A stretch of 64,000 nucleotides of DNA, taken from positions 744,001-808,000 of the forward strand of contig NC_016631.1 of the NCBI RefSeq assembly GCF_000178955.2. The letters are read 5' to 3'. Numbering within the stretch: position 1 is the first letter of the stretch; the number at the start of each line of letters is the position of its first letter. Source of the stretch: Granulicella mallensis MP5ACTX8. GTDB taxonomy: Bacteria > Acidobacteriota > Terriglobia > Terriglobales > Acidobacteriaceae. Under the pieces are notes generated by a model, which did not search any database, was not told the DNA's origin, and saw only the letters and a program-made list of their open reading frames with translations. Below are positions 51,871-63,002 of the stretch, piece by piece. The position numbers and the translations under genes were made by a program.

Positions 51871-53739
51871 ATGGCAAACCTTCCGGTCGGTTCAAAGCAC
51901 TCTGACGAAATTTTGACGGATACTCCACAACTCGAAGCGTTGGTCCCTCGCAGCAAGGGGTTGACCTCCCGTTTCGGACCGGGATGGTTGCGCGAGTTCG
52001 CCCGCACACAGTGGGGCTGTACGATCTGGGAGCTCATCGTCCTGGTGGGCGTATCCGGCTACTTCCTTCTCTTTTGCCTCATGCCGTACTTCGGTGGCGA
52101 TCAACTGGGGCTGGTCGGCGCCGATGAGCCGCGCTACGCGCAGATCGCTCGCGAGATGCTCGCCGCTCATTCGGAGGACTGCCACGAGGTCCACGCCCGG
52201 ATTACGCCGCACAGCCTGCGGCCCACCGACATTCACGCCTCCTACGTCTGCCTGATGGGCGGAACGGTGACCCCGATCCTCTACGGCAAGCCCTGGCTGG
52301 AGAAGCCAGCTCTCTACTACTGGCGGGCGATGGGCTTCTTCAAGGAGTTCGGCGTCTCGGACTGGTCGGCGCGATTGCCATCGGCTTCCGGTGCCGGGGC
52401 ACTGATCTTTCTGGCCTTCCTGCACCTGCGACGATTCCGGCCCGGCGGCCATCTGGACGCGGCACTCATCATGGTGTCGACCGTGGCAATCTTCTCGTTC
52501 GCGCGTGGGGCCTCCACGGACATGCAGCTCGCCGCGCCCTTTTGCATCGGCATGCTTGGCTGGTATGGGTGGTATGAGACCGGCAAGAAGTTCTGGCTCT
52601 TCGACCTGTACTTCTTCGGCGCGGCCGCCACGCTGGCCAAGGGGCCGGTTGCTCCCTTCCTGATGCTCGGCATCCTGGTGCTGTTCTGCGGCCTTCGTCG
52701 CGAGTGGTCGGCGCTGCGGCGCACTATCTGGCTTCCCGGAATCCTGCTGTACCTGGCGATGGTGCTGCCCTGGTACATCGCGGTGCAGCGGCGCAACCCG
52801 AGCTTCTTCCGCCAGTTCTTTATCGAGCACAATCTCGAGCGCTTTGCGACCAACCGCTACCAGCATCACCAGCCGGTTTATTACTACCTGGTGGTTCTGA
52901 TCCTGGGGCTTATGCCGTGGACGGCTCTGGCCATCCGCGCCCTGGTCGATGCGGTCCAGGTCTCGATCGCAGAGTGGAAGGTGCGGCATAATCCGCAGCG
53001 CTATCTCGGCCATACCCGCGCCGGCGATGCGTTTCCAGAGTTCCTCGTCCTATGGGCCCTGTTTCCGGTCCTGTTCTTCTCGTTTGCGGAGTCGAAGCTG
53101 CCAGGGTACATTCTGCCGTCGATCCCGCCGCTGGCGATTCTCACCGGCGATTATCTCTTTCGCACTCGCCGCGCCGGTCTTCCCTCGTGGCTGTTGAGCC
53201 TGCATGCCGGACTGACTGGCCTTCTCACGTTTGTCCTGTTGCTGTGCCCGCAGTACATGGTCTACCAGCGCATCGTTCCGGCGGCGAAGACGTTCATTTG
53301 GACCGCAGCGCTTGGCGTGCTGGCGACATGGCTCATTATCTTCGTCGCGCAGCGTTATGGGGTTCGCCACATTCGCACCGTAACGTTGATTCCTCTGGCG
53401 GGTCTGCTCTTCTTCCTGCTGAAGCTGAATGGACGCGTACTCGATCTGAACTACTCGGCACGGCCCCTGGCTCGCGAGATCCAGCAGGCTGCTCCTGAAG
53501 TTCCCGTGGTTGCCGTGCAGGACGTGCGTCGCGACCTCGACTATGGCCTGGCCTTCTATCGCAACCAGAACGTAGTCCACTACGATACGGACGGCATTCC
53601 GGACGAAGAGCATGTGCTGGTGATCCCCACGCGCGAGGCCGATCAGATTCCTTCCCTGGTACAGGGCCGCGTCTATCAGCAGCTCTTTCTCTATGAGACA
53701 CAGGGGCTCTCCGTCTACAAGATCTATCCGCGCAGTTGA
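51871..53739 (+). CDS. ArnT-like glycosyltransferase family 39 membrane protein
   Basis: This 622-aa polytopic protein has about 12 TM helices. It shows the GT-C signature with the acidic loop GADEPRYAQIAREML (~86-100), TPILYGKPWLEKPALYYWRA (~132-151) and DWSARLPSA, all typical of ArnT/PMT-like enzymes that transfer a sugar from a polyprenyl carrier to lipid A or proteins. The aspartate-glutamate pair of the DEPRY motif is intact. A ~45-residue insertion (DCHEVHARITPHSLR) separates the two loop motifs. The C-terminal ~100 residues form a soluble periplasmic part. The acceptor cannot be told from sequence. Confidence 0.85.
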   Translation: MANLPVGSKHSDEILTDTPQLEALVPRSKGLTSRFGPGWLREFARTQWGCTIWELIVLVGVSGYFLLFCLMPYFGGDQLGLVGADEPRYAQIAREMLAAHSEDCHEVHARITPHSLRPTDIHASYVCLMGGTVTPILYGKPWLEKPALYYWRAMGFFKEFGVSDWSARLPSASGAGALIFLAFLHLRRFRPGGHLDAALIMVSTVAIFSFARGASTDMQLAAPFCIGMLGWYGWYETGKKFWLFDLYFFGAAATLAKGPVAPFLMLGILVLFCGLRREWSALRRTIWLPGILLYLAMVLPWYIAVQRRNPSFFRQFFIEHNLERFATNRYQHHQPVYYYLVVLILGLMPWTALAIRALVDAVQVSIAEWKVRHNPQRYLGHTRAGDAFPEFLVLWALFPVLFFSFAESKLPGYILPSIPPLAILTGDYLFRTRRAGLPSWLLSLHAGLTGLLTFVLLLCPQYMVYQRIVPAAKTFIWTAALGVLATWLIIFVAQRYGVRHIRTVTLIPLAGLLFFLLKLNGRVLDLNYSARPLAREIQQAAPEVPVVAVQDVRRDLDYGLAFYRNQNVVHYDTDGIPDEEHVLVIPTREADQIPSLVQGRVYQQLFLYETQGLSVYKIYPRS

Positions 53740-53818
53740 CCCTGAGACTTTCTTATCCCATCGATTCGCCGATTTGCACGGACACATCAAGGGGCAGTGT
53801 GAGACGATTGCCCCTAAG

Positions 53819-54823
53819 ATGACCTCCAGCGCTCAGATCTTCGGGGCTCCAACCTTCGGCTCTCAGATCGAAGTGCTGGATTTGCGTCACTTTTCAGCGG
53901 CGCAGTTGCGGCCTCTGCTGTTCGACGAGTGTGAGCGCTGGGAGAGCAGGCTGCGCTGGGACTATACGAACTCGATGGAGCTGCTGCTGCAGTATCTCGA
54001 CAGCCGCGTGCTGCCGGGATTCGTCGCGCTGCATGGCGGCCGCGTCATCGGCTATACGTTTTGCGTCTTCGAGGCGGCCAAGGCTGTGATCGGCGATACC
54101 TACGCGCTCGGCGAGAGCGGGACGCTCAACAACCCTGTCTGCGAAACGCTGCTGCATCATCTCATCGAGATGCTGCAGGCGACACCCGGCGTCGACCGCA
54201 TCGAATCACAGTTGTTGATGTTCCCCCTGGGCGCGCTAGCCAGTCCGTATCTGTCGAGAGGGTTTCACAGCTTTCCCCGGCTGTTTATGGAACAGGACTT
54301 CTCTGAGTCGAAGCCGCTCGCCCCTCAGCCGGCATTGCCGGCATCGTTGAAGCTGCAACCCTGGCAGCCGGAGTTCTACGAAACGGCTGCCGAGTTGATC
54401 CATCGCTCTTATGCGGGGCACATGGACAGCCATATCAACGACCAATATCGCAGCGCGCACGGCTCGCTGCGATTCCTGCATAACATCGTCCGCTTTCCAG
54501 GCTGCGGCGCCTTCGATGCCGCGAACTCCTGGGTACTGCGCGACGAACGCAGCGGCCGCCTGCAGGCGATGGTACTCAGCTCACGCGTGCGCTCCGACAC
54601 CGGCCATGTAACGCAGCTTTGCGTCGCACCGGAGCTACGCGGCTTTGGTCTGGGACGCATCCTGATGCAGCAATGTGCAAGCGAGCTGGAGCGAAGCGGA
54701 GGAACGTCGCTCTCCCTCACCGTAACCGAAGAAAATTTAAACGCACGCCGCCTCTACGACGAACTCGGCTTCCGCACAGTACATCGCTTCGAAGCGATGG
54801 TGTGGGATGGCGGCAGCGAGTAA
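53819..54823 (+). CDS. GNAT-family N-acetyltransferase, probably double-domain
   Basis: The 334-aa protein has a C-terminal GNAT domain with acetyl-CoA motif A VTQLCVAPELRGFGLGRILM (~262-281) and motif B (RRLYDELGFRTVHRF). The N-terminal half (residues ~15-170: FVALHGGRVIGYTFCVFEA) has the beta-strand pattern of a second, probably degenerate GNAT fold. The ATG at 53819 is preferred because the earlier frame overlaps the glycosyltransferase gene and is out of character. Substrate unknown. Confidence 0.8.
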   Translation: MTSSAQIFGAPTFGSQIEVLDLRHFSAAQLRPLLFDECERWESRLRWDYTNSMELLLQYLDSRVLPGFVALHGGRVIGYTFCVFEAAKAVIGDTYALGESGTLNNPVCETLLHHLIEMLQATPGVDRIESQLLMFPLGALASPYLSRGFHSFPRLFMEQDFSESKPLAPQPALPASLKLQPWQPEFYETAAELIHRSYAGHMDSHINDQYRSAHGSLRFLHNIVRFPGCGAFDAANSWVLRDERSGRLQAMVLSSRVRSDTGHVTQLCVAPELRGFGLGRILMQQCASELERSGGTSLSLTVTEENLNARRLYDELGFRTVHRFEAMVWDGGSE

Positions 54824-54828
54824 GACAG

Positions 54829-54904
54829 AGTGATAAGTGAAAAGTGGCAAGTGATAAGTAACAAAGCTCTGCTACTTACCACTTACCACTTGCCACTTGC
54901 CACT
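54829..54904. repeat. Inverted repeat built of short AAGTG-type units
   Basis: The left part (AGTGATAAGTGAAAAGTGGC, AAGTGATAAGTAA) and the right part (TACTTACCACTTACCACTTG, CCACTTGCCACT) are imperfect reverse complements around ACAAAGCTCTG. Each side is itself made of 7-8 nt tandem units. It lies between convergent genes (GNAT, guaB) and may act as a bidirectional terminator. Confidence 0.7.
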
Positions 54905-54914
54905 GTTGCTACTG

Positions 54915-56447
<1,533 letters not shown>

Positions 56448-56558
56448 CTATTGTTGCACTCTGGGCGGAATATCGGGTTAAATCCAGGTCAGTTTCGCAG
56501 GAGAGGCGGTGATGGTATATCTGGCATACCCGCTTGATGGCGGGTTTCTAGGAGCACC

Positions 56559-58358
56559 ATGTCACGATCCCGTAGAGAGTTCCTTGCCCAGGGTTCACTG
56601 GGCCTGCTGGCCGCCGCTATCATTCCGCAAACCACTGAGGCTGCTCAGGTTCCACAGACCCCGGGAGCTCCTCCGGCGTTCGGTACAGCACCCCCGGTTG
56701 GCCCGGCTGTATCGCCGGAAACCTTCGCGGCGGCTGAAAAGCTTGTGCAGGTAGAGCTAACGCCTGCCGACCGCGCGCAGGCTGCAGGGAACTGGCAGCA
56801 GTCGATGGCGACCGTGTACGAGCGGCGGGTAGGGCCTCGCAAAGTGGCGATCGAAGAGGCCATTGCGCCCGCGACCGTGTGGAATCCGGTATTGGCAGCG
56901 TCGCAGGTAGGAGTTGTTGCTGCTGGGCAGTTCCATCTCGGAGCAACGACCGGAGCCCCGCTTCCAGCGCACGAGGAGGACATTGCCTTTGCGTCGACGG
57001 TGCAGTTGTCGCATTGGATCCATGAGCGCAAGATCACGTCGGAGCGGCTGACGAAGATCTACCTGCAGCGGCTGGAGAAGTACAACAAGCAGTTGAACTG
57101 CGTGATCACGCTGACGGCGGACCATGCGCTCGATCAGGCCCGCAGGGCGGATGAGGAACTTGCCGCAGGACATGATCGCGGGCCGCTGCACGGTATTCCG
57201 TGGGGAGCGAAAGACCTGCTGGATACGGCGGGAATTCCCACGACCTGGGGAGCGGAGCCGTATCGCGACCGCATCCCCGCCAAAGATGCGACGGTGACTC
57301 AACGCCTGAATGATGCGGGCGCGGTGCTGGTGGCGAAGCTGAGCCTCGGAGCGCTGGCTTTGAACGATGTCTGGTTCGGCGGGCAGACGAAGAACCCGTG
57401 GCTGCTGGAAGAAGGGGCCTCGGGCTCAAGCGCTGGGCCGGGTTCGGCGGTGGCGGCGGGATTGGTAGGGTTTGCTATCGGCAGCGAGACGCAGGGCAGC
57501 ATCGTGAGTCCGTCGATGCGCTGCGGCGTGACGGGCCTGCGTCCGACGTATGGCCGCGTTCCCCGTACCGGTGCGATGACCCTGAGCTGGACGTGCGACA
57601 AGCTCGGTGCGATGACGCGCGGAGTTGTAGACACGATGCTGGTGCTGAACGCGATCTCAGGCCCGGATGGGCAGGACGACGCGTGCGTGCCCAGCAAGCT
57701 GAACTTCGCCGCAGGGAAGAGCGTGGCGGGTCTGCGTGTCGGGTATTTTCCGGCGTGGATGAAGGAGGCTCCGGCAACCGCGGTGGACCGCGCGGCGCTG
57801 GAGACGATCAAGAAGCTGGGCATGGTGCCGGTAGAGGTGTCGCTGCCGGACTGGCCCTACGACTCGCTCAACATCATCCTCTTCGCCGAATCGGCGGCAG
57901 CGTTCGAGGAGTTGACGCTCAGCCACAAGGTCGACGAGTTGAAGATGCAGGTTCCGGATGCGTGGCCGAATACCTTTCGCCAATCGCGCTTTCTCTCCGC
58001 GGTCGATTTCGTGCAGGCCGACAGGCTGCGCCGCAAGGTCGCGCTGGAGATGGCGCGGGTGATGTCCGAGGTCGATGTGCTGCTGGTTCCGTCGCTGCGC
58101 GATGAGGCGCTGGTAATCACAAATTTTACGGGGCATCCCTCGCTGACGCTGCGTGCGGGATTTGTAGAGGTCACCGAGGCTCGCAGCGATTGGGCTCCCG
58201 ACCCGAAGCATCCACTGCCGAAGTTCGCGACACCACGCCGTGTGCCGTATGGAGTGACGTTGATCGGACGGCTCTTTGAGGAAGGCACTCTCGCTCAGGC
58301 GGGGATGGCGATGGAGCAGGCCTTTGCTGTTGCGAGCGAACGGCCAGCGGGGTTTTAA
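56559..58358 (+). CDS. Tat-exported amidase-signature-family enzyme
   Basis: This 599-aa protein has a twin-arginine-type leader (SRSRREFLAQGSLGLLAAAI). After an unusual ~110-residue N-terminal spacer, the amidase signature domain follows with the Ser-cisSer-Lys triad: Lys in GAKDLLDTAG (~218), Ser in GSSAGPGSAVAAGL (~290) and the nucleophile Ser in ETQGSIVSPSMRCGVTG (~313). These enzymes hydrolyse amides (amidase or Glu-tRNA amidotransferase A-like); the Tat leader makes a periplasmic amidase more likely than GatA. No gatB/C is nearby. The substrate is unknown. Confidence 0.85.
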   Translation: MSRSRREFLAQGSLGLLAAAIIPQTTEAAQVPQTPGAPPAFGTAPPVGPAVSPETFAAAEKLVQVELTPADRAQAAGNWQQSMATVYERRVGPRKVAIEEAIAPATVWNPVLAASQVGVVAAGQFHLGATTGAPLPAHEEDIAFASTVQLSHWIHERKITSERLTKIYLQRLEKYNKQLNCVITLTADHALDQARRADEELAAGHDRGPLHGIPWGAKDLLDTAGIPTTWGAEPYRDRIPAKDATVTQRLNDAGAVLVAKLSLGALALNDVWFGGQTKNPWLLEEGASGSSAGPGSAVAAGLVGFAIGSETQGSIVSPSMRCGVTGLRPTYGRVPRTGAMTLSWTCDKLGAMTRGVVDTMLVLNAISGPDGQDDACVPSKLNFAAGKSVAGLRVGYFPAWMKEAPATAVDRAALETIKKLGMVPVEVSLPDWPYDSLNIILFAESAAAFEELTLSHKVDELKMQVPDAWPNTFRQSRFLSAVDFVQADRLRRKVALEMARVMSEVDVLLVPSLRDEALVITNFTGHPSLTLRAGFVEVTEARSDWAPDPKHPLPKFATPRRVPYGVTLIGRLFEEGTLAQAGMAMEQAFAVASERPAGF

Positions 58359-58370
58359 CGTGGCCTGTGC

Positions 58371-58490
58371 CTTTCTTGTTGTCATTCCCGAAGGTAATCT
58401 GCTTCCTGCTCATGCCACGAATGCTCTCGTAGCACAGGCAAACAGCAGATTCCCTCCGGGAATGACAACAAGAAAAGCAACGGCAAAAGC
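58371..58490. repeat. Family B palindromic repeat, full copy B5
   Basis: The arms CTTTCTTGTTGTCATTCCCG plus AAGGTAATCTGC and GCAGATTCCCTCCGGGAATG plus ACAACAAGAAAAGC are complementary around a ~50-nt centre. This gives the complete hairpin form of which B1, B2 and B3 are halves. It lies between the 3' ends of the convergent amidase and POTRA genes. Confidence 0.85.
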
Positions 58491-58525
58491 ACTTGCGGAA
58501 TACGGCTGTTGCAGCGCTTCCGCTA

Positions 58526-59809
58526 CTACCGCGCTCCCGCACCACGCACGAAGGTGATGGTCAAATCGACAAGATGCGTCTGCGGATCGGCAGACGCCTG
58601 AAAGCTAGCCGAGTACGTAGCCAGATGCTGGAGCGCGGTGTTGTTGTTGATGAAGGTCTGGACGTAGTGTTCGTTGTAGAGGTCGCCGGGCTTCATGCGC
58701 CAGCCTGAGTCGAACTCCTTCTGAGCGTCGGGTGAGAGGTTCAGAGGCGTCACGCTTTTCAGGTGGTATTGCTCTCCGGGGATGACATGGAGAGTGTAGG
58801 TGACGGTGTGGGCCGTGTCGTCGAGTTTGGGGGCGGGGTCGAGGTAAGCGTCGAGATAACCCTGGGAACGGTAGGCGATGAGGATGGGAGCTTCGGTGGT
58901 ATCGAGCAGACGAGACGCGGCGACCTGACCGGCATGCAGCTTGGTGTCACGGGCAAAGTCAGCGTCGCTGTAGACGGGCGAAGCCGTCCACGTGAGTCCA
59001 GCGACCGTGTACACCGCACCCGTCTCAAGGTGTGCGGTGTAGGTGACTCCGATACCCTCCGCCGTCGCAGACGGCGTGCGTTGGATGCCGTCGAGCCTGG
59101 CCGTGACATAGCCGAGGTTGAGCCACGGAGAGAGCAAGCGGTCTTCGACAGTGGTGCCGCTAAGACCCTCGTTATAGGCCATACCGGCGAGGCGTGCCTG
59201 GTAACGCTTGAGAGCTTCGGCGGAGACATCGGACGGTGCGCCGGTAAGCGCGACGCTGGTAAGCCGGACAGAGGGCTGCTCGACCTTGAAGTCGACGACG
59301 CGCTGCGGATGCTGTGTCGTGGGCTCGACGGTTACATGCGAAACAGTCGCGGTAATCCCTTTGGCGGCAAGCATCTGCTGGAGTGCGGTTTGAACAGTGT
59401 CGGCGAAGTTGCCGGCATCGGAGAAAGTTCCGCGGTAGAGCGGAACACGCGAGTGGATGCCGCTGCCGAGTTCTTCCGGAGTGAACCAGACAAAGTTCTC
59501 AAAGCTGGCGGGGATAAGTTTCGCGGCCGGCATCGGCTTCAGTGAGAGAAGCACCGTGCGGGCCTTACCCTGTCCGCTGAGTGAGATCTCCGCATCGTCG
59601 AAGAGGCCGGTGTCGAGCAGGTGCTGTGCTGCCTGTGCGAGCGAGTCGTGCGCCAGCATCTGACCGGGCTGCAGGCCGGAAGCACCCAGGAGTTCGGTAT
59701 CGGTGTAGGGTGCGCCACCATGAAAGACAACTTTGTCGATGGTGTATTGCGCACAGGCAGGAACGCTCGCAAGAAGCAGGACAGCAGCAGTAAGACTGAA
59801 ACGTAGCAT
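58526..59809 (-). CDS. POTRA-domain-only secreted protein (copy 2)
   Basis: The 427-aa protein has a signal peptide (FSLTAAVLLLASVPACAQ). The repeats resemble POTRA/surface-antigen modules (YTIDKVVFHGGAPYTDTELL, LLDTGLFDDAEISLSGQG near residues 20-90, and later VYTVAGLTWTASPVYSD and YHLKSVTPLNLSPDAQ). No Omp85 barrel follows. It ends with an Arg-containing tail instead of an aromatic strand, so it is probably periplasmic. The ATG at 59809 heads the signal peptide; the upstream start would put 13 residues before it. It is the downstream member of a tandem pair (46-nt gap) with the next gene. Confidence 0.75.
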   Translation of the reverse strand: MLRFSLTAAVLLLASVPACAQYTIDKVVFHGGAPYTDTELLGASGLQPGQMLAHDSLAQAAQHLLDTGLFDDAEISLSGQGKARTVLLSLKPMPAAKLIPASFENFVWFTPEELGSGIHSRVPLYRGTFSDAGNFADTVQTALQQMLAAKGITATVSHVTVEPTTQHPQRVVDFKVEQPSVRLTSVALTGAPSDVSAEALKRYQARLAGMAYNEGLSGTTVEDRLLSPWLNLGYVTARLDGIQRTPSATAEGIGVTYTAHLETGAVYTVAGLTWTASPVYSDADFARDTKLHAGQVAASRLLDTTEAPILIAYRSQGYLDAYLDPAPKLDDTAHTVTYTLHVIPGEQYHLKSVTPLNLSPDAQKEFDSGWRMKPGDLYNEHYVQTFINNNTALQHLATYSASFQASADPQTHLVDLTITFVRGAGAR

Positions 59810-59855
59810 GGGTGGGCTCAGAGTAATGGAATGCCTGGCTATACGCAAAAACTTA

Positions 59856-61130
59856 TTAAGGCTTGGTGACTATGGATGTCAGTGTAAAGGTAACCGTGTG
59901 ATGAGCTTGATCGCGTTGCTCGGCAAGCCTGGTGGTTTTCAGGGCTTGTTGTTCCTTGAGTGTGCGGAAGATCTCCTGCTGGACTTCCCGGTCGGCCAAC
60001 ACGCCGGCCTTCAGTTTGGGGTCGTGTGCGAACGCAGACTGTTGATTGGCGGGCAGCGCGGAGCTGTCCACGCCGGCAAGGTGATAGACCTCACCTACGG
60101 TAATCGCGAAGGAATAAGCAACGGTATGTGCGGTGCTGTTCTTGTTCGCGCTGGGTTTGACCACAGCATCGAGAAAGCCCTGGTCCGTATACGCTCTCTG
60201 CAGCAAACCCTTCCCGATTCGCAAGACCATGGGTGAGGCAGGATCTCCCACCTTGATCTCCGTGGTCTTCTCCTGCTCTGCGTGTGAAAGAGGAGCAGCG
60301 GCCTGAATATCGATCTGGGCAACGCGATAGATCTCACCCTCGCGTACGGTTGTGCTGGCATCGACCACAAACCGGTTTCCATCCTTGCGAGGCACGGTAA
60401 AGACCGGGGGATCTGTCGCGATGTCGAGATACCCAGCGTTCTGAGAGAGGTCGGTGATGTTGTCGCGGATGGCCTTGGAGGTCTCGTAGAGATCAAGGTC
60501 TTGCCCGGAGAGCGAGCGTTGAACCTCTACGAGCTTTGGAGCCAGGGCAGACGATACGCCTTGAAGATGGATCTCGCCCAGAACGATTTGTGGGCTTGAG
60601 ATGAGTAGCGTGTTGCCAGCGATTGAGCCATCGGGACCGCCGGCAGTCTGCATCGCCGTTACCTTCGCCTCGATGCCTTTCTCGCGCAGAAGATCGGTGA
60701 GAGCCGCTTCTACCTGGTCGGGGAGGTTTCCGCTAAGGGGCATCGTGCCGTGAAAGAGGGGGACGCGTGCTTCGACCAGCTGTTCGAGTTCGGCGGGTTG
60801 CCACCAGGTGAAGTTGGCATAATGCACCGGCTGTGACTGGCTGGCTGCGGCTGCAGTCAACTTGAAGACCAGCGCGTCGCTGTTCACTGTATAGCTCAGG
60901 TCGGTGAACAGGCCGGTGTCGGCGATTCGCTGTAGCGCGGCTTCAATCTCCTGTTTTGAAAGTGTCCCAGGTTTGAGTGCGGCGATGCGAAGGAGATTGG
61001 CGGTATCGGCATCTCCCGCACCTTCGATGCGGATCTGTTTCGGGGTGTAGGTCTGGGCGGAAAGAGACAGTGTGCCGAAAAGGCAGAGCGAGAGAGCTAA
61101 GGCAGAGAGAGCACGGAAAAAGGCTTGCAT
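59856..61130 (-). CDS. POTRA-domain-only secreted protein (copy 1)
   Basis: The 424-aa protein has a signal peptide (ALALSLCLFGTLSLSAQ). It has the same layout as the downstream paralogue: QIRIEGAGDADTANLLRIA, LQRIADTGLFTDLSYTV, a central YANFTWWQPAEL-like domain and the C-terminal VGEVYHLAGVDSSALPANQQ. The corresponding motifs in the neighbour (NFVWFTPEEL, GEQYHLKSV) prove duplication. As it has no barrel, it could be a soluble partner for an Omp85 protein or an independent periplasmic scaffold. It is transcribed first of the pair. Confidence 0.75.
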   Translation of the reverse strand: MQAFFRALSALALSLCLFGTLSLSAQTYTPKQIRIEGAGDADTANLLRIAALKPGTLSKQEIEAALQRIADTGLFTDLSYTVNSDALVFKLTAAAASQSQPVHYANFTWWQPAELEQLVEARVPLFHGTMPLSGNLPDQVEAALTDLLREKGIEAKVTAMQTAGGPDGSIAGNTLLISSPQIVLGEIHLQGVSSALAPKLVEVQRSLSGQDLDLYETSKAIRDNITDLSQNAGYLDIATDPPVFTVPRKDGNRFVVDASTTVREGEIYRVAQIDIQAAAPLSHAEQEKTTEIKVGDPASPMVLRIGKGLLQRAYTDQGFLDAVVKPSANKNSTAHTVAYSFAITVGEVYHLAGVDSSALPANQQSAFAHDPKLKAGVLADREVQQEIFRTLKEQQALKTTRLAEQRDQAHHTVTFTLTSIVTKP

Positions 61131-61771
61131 GGGAAGAAAGGAGAGATCCTCGATAAAAATAATTGGAATAAATCAATCATTGCCGTTCACTTATTCCTGC
61201 TCTACGCGTCACGAGTGTATCGTCTAAGCGCAAGTTTCCCGAGAAGTTTTGTGTGAATAAATTCATGATCTCTTCGTGATCAGCCTTGTGTAGTCCGGCA
61301 GAGGTATCCCTCTGAATCCATCACGCCCCTCCGAGTCACAATTCTGATTCCTCTGAAGCACAGGAGCCCACTTACAAAGTGGGCAGTTTGTTTTTAACCA
61401 GTCCTTGATAACCAGTCCTGGAAACACGGTAGCGAAGAGTGCTTGTCGATTCGATCAGATGCAGGATCATCACCTGGCAGATTTTTTTTGTAACGTTTTC
61501 GTTACGCCCCACACTATCGAGATATGAAGCGGGAAAGCGAAGCGTCAATGCTCGTATTTCTGTTTCAGCCCGTGTCCTTCTTCTCTCCCGGTCCCAGGAA
61601 TCTGGTTCTCAATTCCTGGCTAACTGGCGATATGTTTTTGCGCGGGTAAACGAAATGGAAGCAAGGGTATGACTTCTTTTTATTGTTCTCAAACGGTCTT
61701 CTTTGCTGCATCCCGAAATCTCGTTTCAGGTATTCCGAGAACGGTAGAAAAAATCTCCGAGGAGGATGTTT
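61131..61771. other. Long divergent intergenic region
   Basis: The 641-nt gap lies between the POTRA pair (minus) and the terminal cassette (plus). It is lower in GC than its surroundings (for example AAAAATAATTGGAATAAATC around 61155-61175). A short direct repeat, AACCAGTCCTTG/AACCAGTCCTGG, lies around 61397-61423. It probably holds both promoters. The small frames within it show no domain or ribosome-binding site. Confidence 0.5.
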
Positions 61772-62590
61772 ATGGAAAATGCTGCCGAAATTTCAAGAAA
61801 TGCGGCCTCAAGTTCGAGGTGGTCCCTCTGCTCGGCTCGTCCCAAAAGCCGCAGCAGTTGCTGCCTGAAGGTGCCGCAACAGATCGTCCACGATCCTGAT
61901 CCCGCTACCTACGATCAGCAACTTGTCTTCTCTACGGGGGGAGCTCCGACCTTCAACAGTCCCGATCTCAACACCGTGGATCTCTGGCCGCTGCGCCCCA
62001 TCCCAGTTCTTACGGCGACCGTGCGCAACCTCTCTTCCGAAGCCTCGGCAAATAATACCCGCATAGACCTCAGTTGGAGCGCATGGGGGATCGGCATGCC
62101 GCGCACTGCTATCGGCTCGACCTTCGTCAATCTGGCCCGAGCTGGCTATGCGGGTGCAGAGACAACGCTCTCGTGGCCCACGCCTCCAGTCGTTACCGCG
62201 GCTGGCCGCTATGGCATCTTCGTGAGCATTGTTCATCCCTACGACACCGATCCTTACAACAACAACGGCGAACAGACCATGGATGGCTTTCAAACGAGCA
62301 CCGGCCGCTCCAAGACTTTCGTCGTTCCGGTTCGCAATCCCACCGGCTCAACCCAAACCATTGATCTCACCACTGGCCCGTCACAGGTCGCTCCCTGGAC
62401 CACCGTTGTACCCTCCACCCTCACCCTGGCTGCCGGTGCGCAACAGGACGTCATGGTCCACATCAACGTACCCTCTTCCGTTCCCCCCTCACCTTCCGGA
62501 ACCCTGGTCAGCGCGGGCGTCGATGTCCTCGCAACGATCGGCGGAGTCTATCTGGGCGGAATTAATATCGCCATCCTCTTCGACGCTTAA
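61772..62590 (+). CDS. Uncharacterised beta-sandwich-like protein, first gene of a three-gene cassette
   Basis: This 272-aa protein of unknown function has no clear signal peptide; the N-terminus is Ser/Arg/Cys-rich (SSSRWSLCSARPKSRSSCCL). The body (residues ~50-270) is beta-rich with IPVLTATVRNLSSEAS, TLSWPTPPVVTAAGRYGIF and a C-terminal Ig/CARDB-like half with TLTLAAGAQQDVMVHINVP. A structural, adhesion-like role is possible but only inferred. The ATG at 61772 lies six bases after GAGGAGG; an earlier ATG is too close to it. The next gene starts 10 nt after the stop. Confidence 0.6.
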   Translation: MENAAEISRNAASSSRWSLCSARPKSRSSCCLKVPQQIVHDPDPATYDQQLVFSTGGAPTFNSPDLNTVDLWPLRPIPVLTATVRNLSSEASANNTRIDLSWSAWGIGMPRTAIGSTFVNLARAGYAGAETTLSWPTPPVVTAAGRYGIFVSIVHPYDTDPYNNNGEQTMDGFQTSTGRSKTFVVPVRNPTGSTQTIDLTTGPSQVAPWTTVVPSTLTLAAGAQQDVMVHINVPSSVPPSPSGTLVSAGVDVLATIGGVYLGGINIAILFDA

Positions 62591-62600
62591 GGAGTCACCT

Positions 62601-63002
62601 ATGAACACGAGAATCTGTACGCGAATGGGCCTGATAGCCGGTGGCTTTGTCGGGGTGCTTGTCTCCCTGGTGAACACGCAATCCAACTGCTGCGGCACCC
62701 CCGTCTTTCCCGCCACCTTTGCCCAACTGGCTATGGACGGCCTCGTCGTCGCACTTATCGCCGCCTTTCTCACCGCGGCGTTCATCTGCCTGGTTAGCCA
62801 TCTACCCCTCAAGCCAGTCTTTCTACTCGCCCTTTACATCGGAGTCGTCACCGGCGTTCTGCTCGGATGGCTGGCTTACCACATCCACAATCCTGGTCTG
62901 GCGCTGGTTGTCTGTGCCTATCTCGGAGCAGCCCTGGGCTCGCTCGTCTGTCGCATCCTTTGCGGCGACGCCGGCGCCCTGAGAACGGTAGGTGCGCGAT
63001 GA
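62601..63002 (+). CDS. Small polytopic membrane protein, second gene of the cassette
   Basis: The 133-aa protein has about four TM segments: residues ~10-24, ~40-66 (LAMDGLVVALIAAFLTAAFI), ~72-93 and ~97-118. A Cys pair (NCCG) sits in the first loop. AAGGAG precedes the ATG by 7 nt. Its stop overlaps the next start (ATGA), showing tight coupling. No family was recognised. Confidence 0.65.
   Translation: MNTRICTRMGLIAGGFVGVLVSLVNTQSNCCGTPVFPATFAQLAMDGLVVALIAAFLTAAFICLVSHLPLKPVFLLALYIGVVTGVLLGWLAYHIHNPGLALVVCAYLGAALGSLVCRILCGDAGALRTVGAR

Noticed and set aside
54829-54904. AAGTG-type short units as CRISPR or VNTR
   Set aside because: Units are imperfect and form an inverted repeat between convergent genes; better read as a hairpin.
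61439-61672. 77-codon plus-strand frame in the right intergenic region
   Set aside because: Unstructured composition and no ribosome-binding site.
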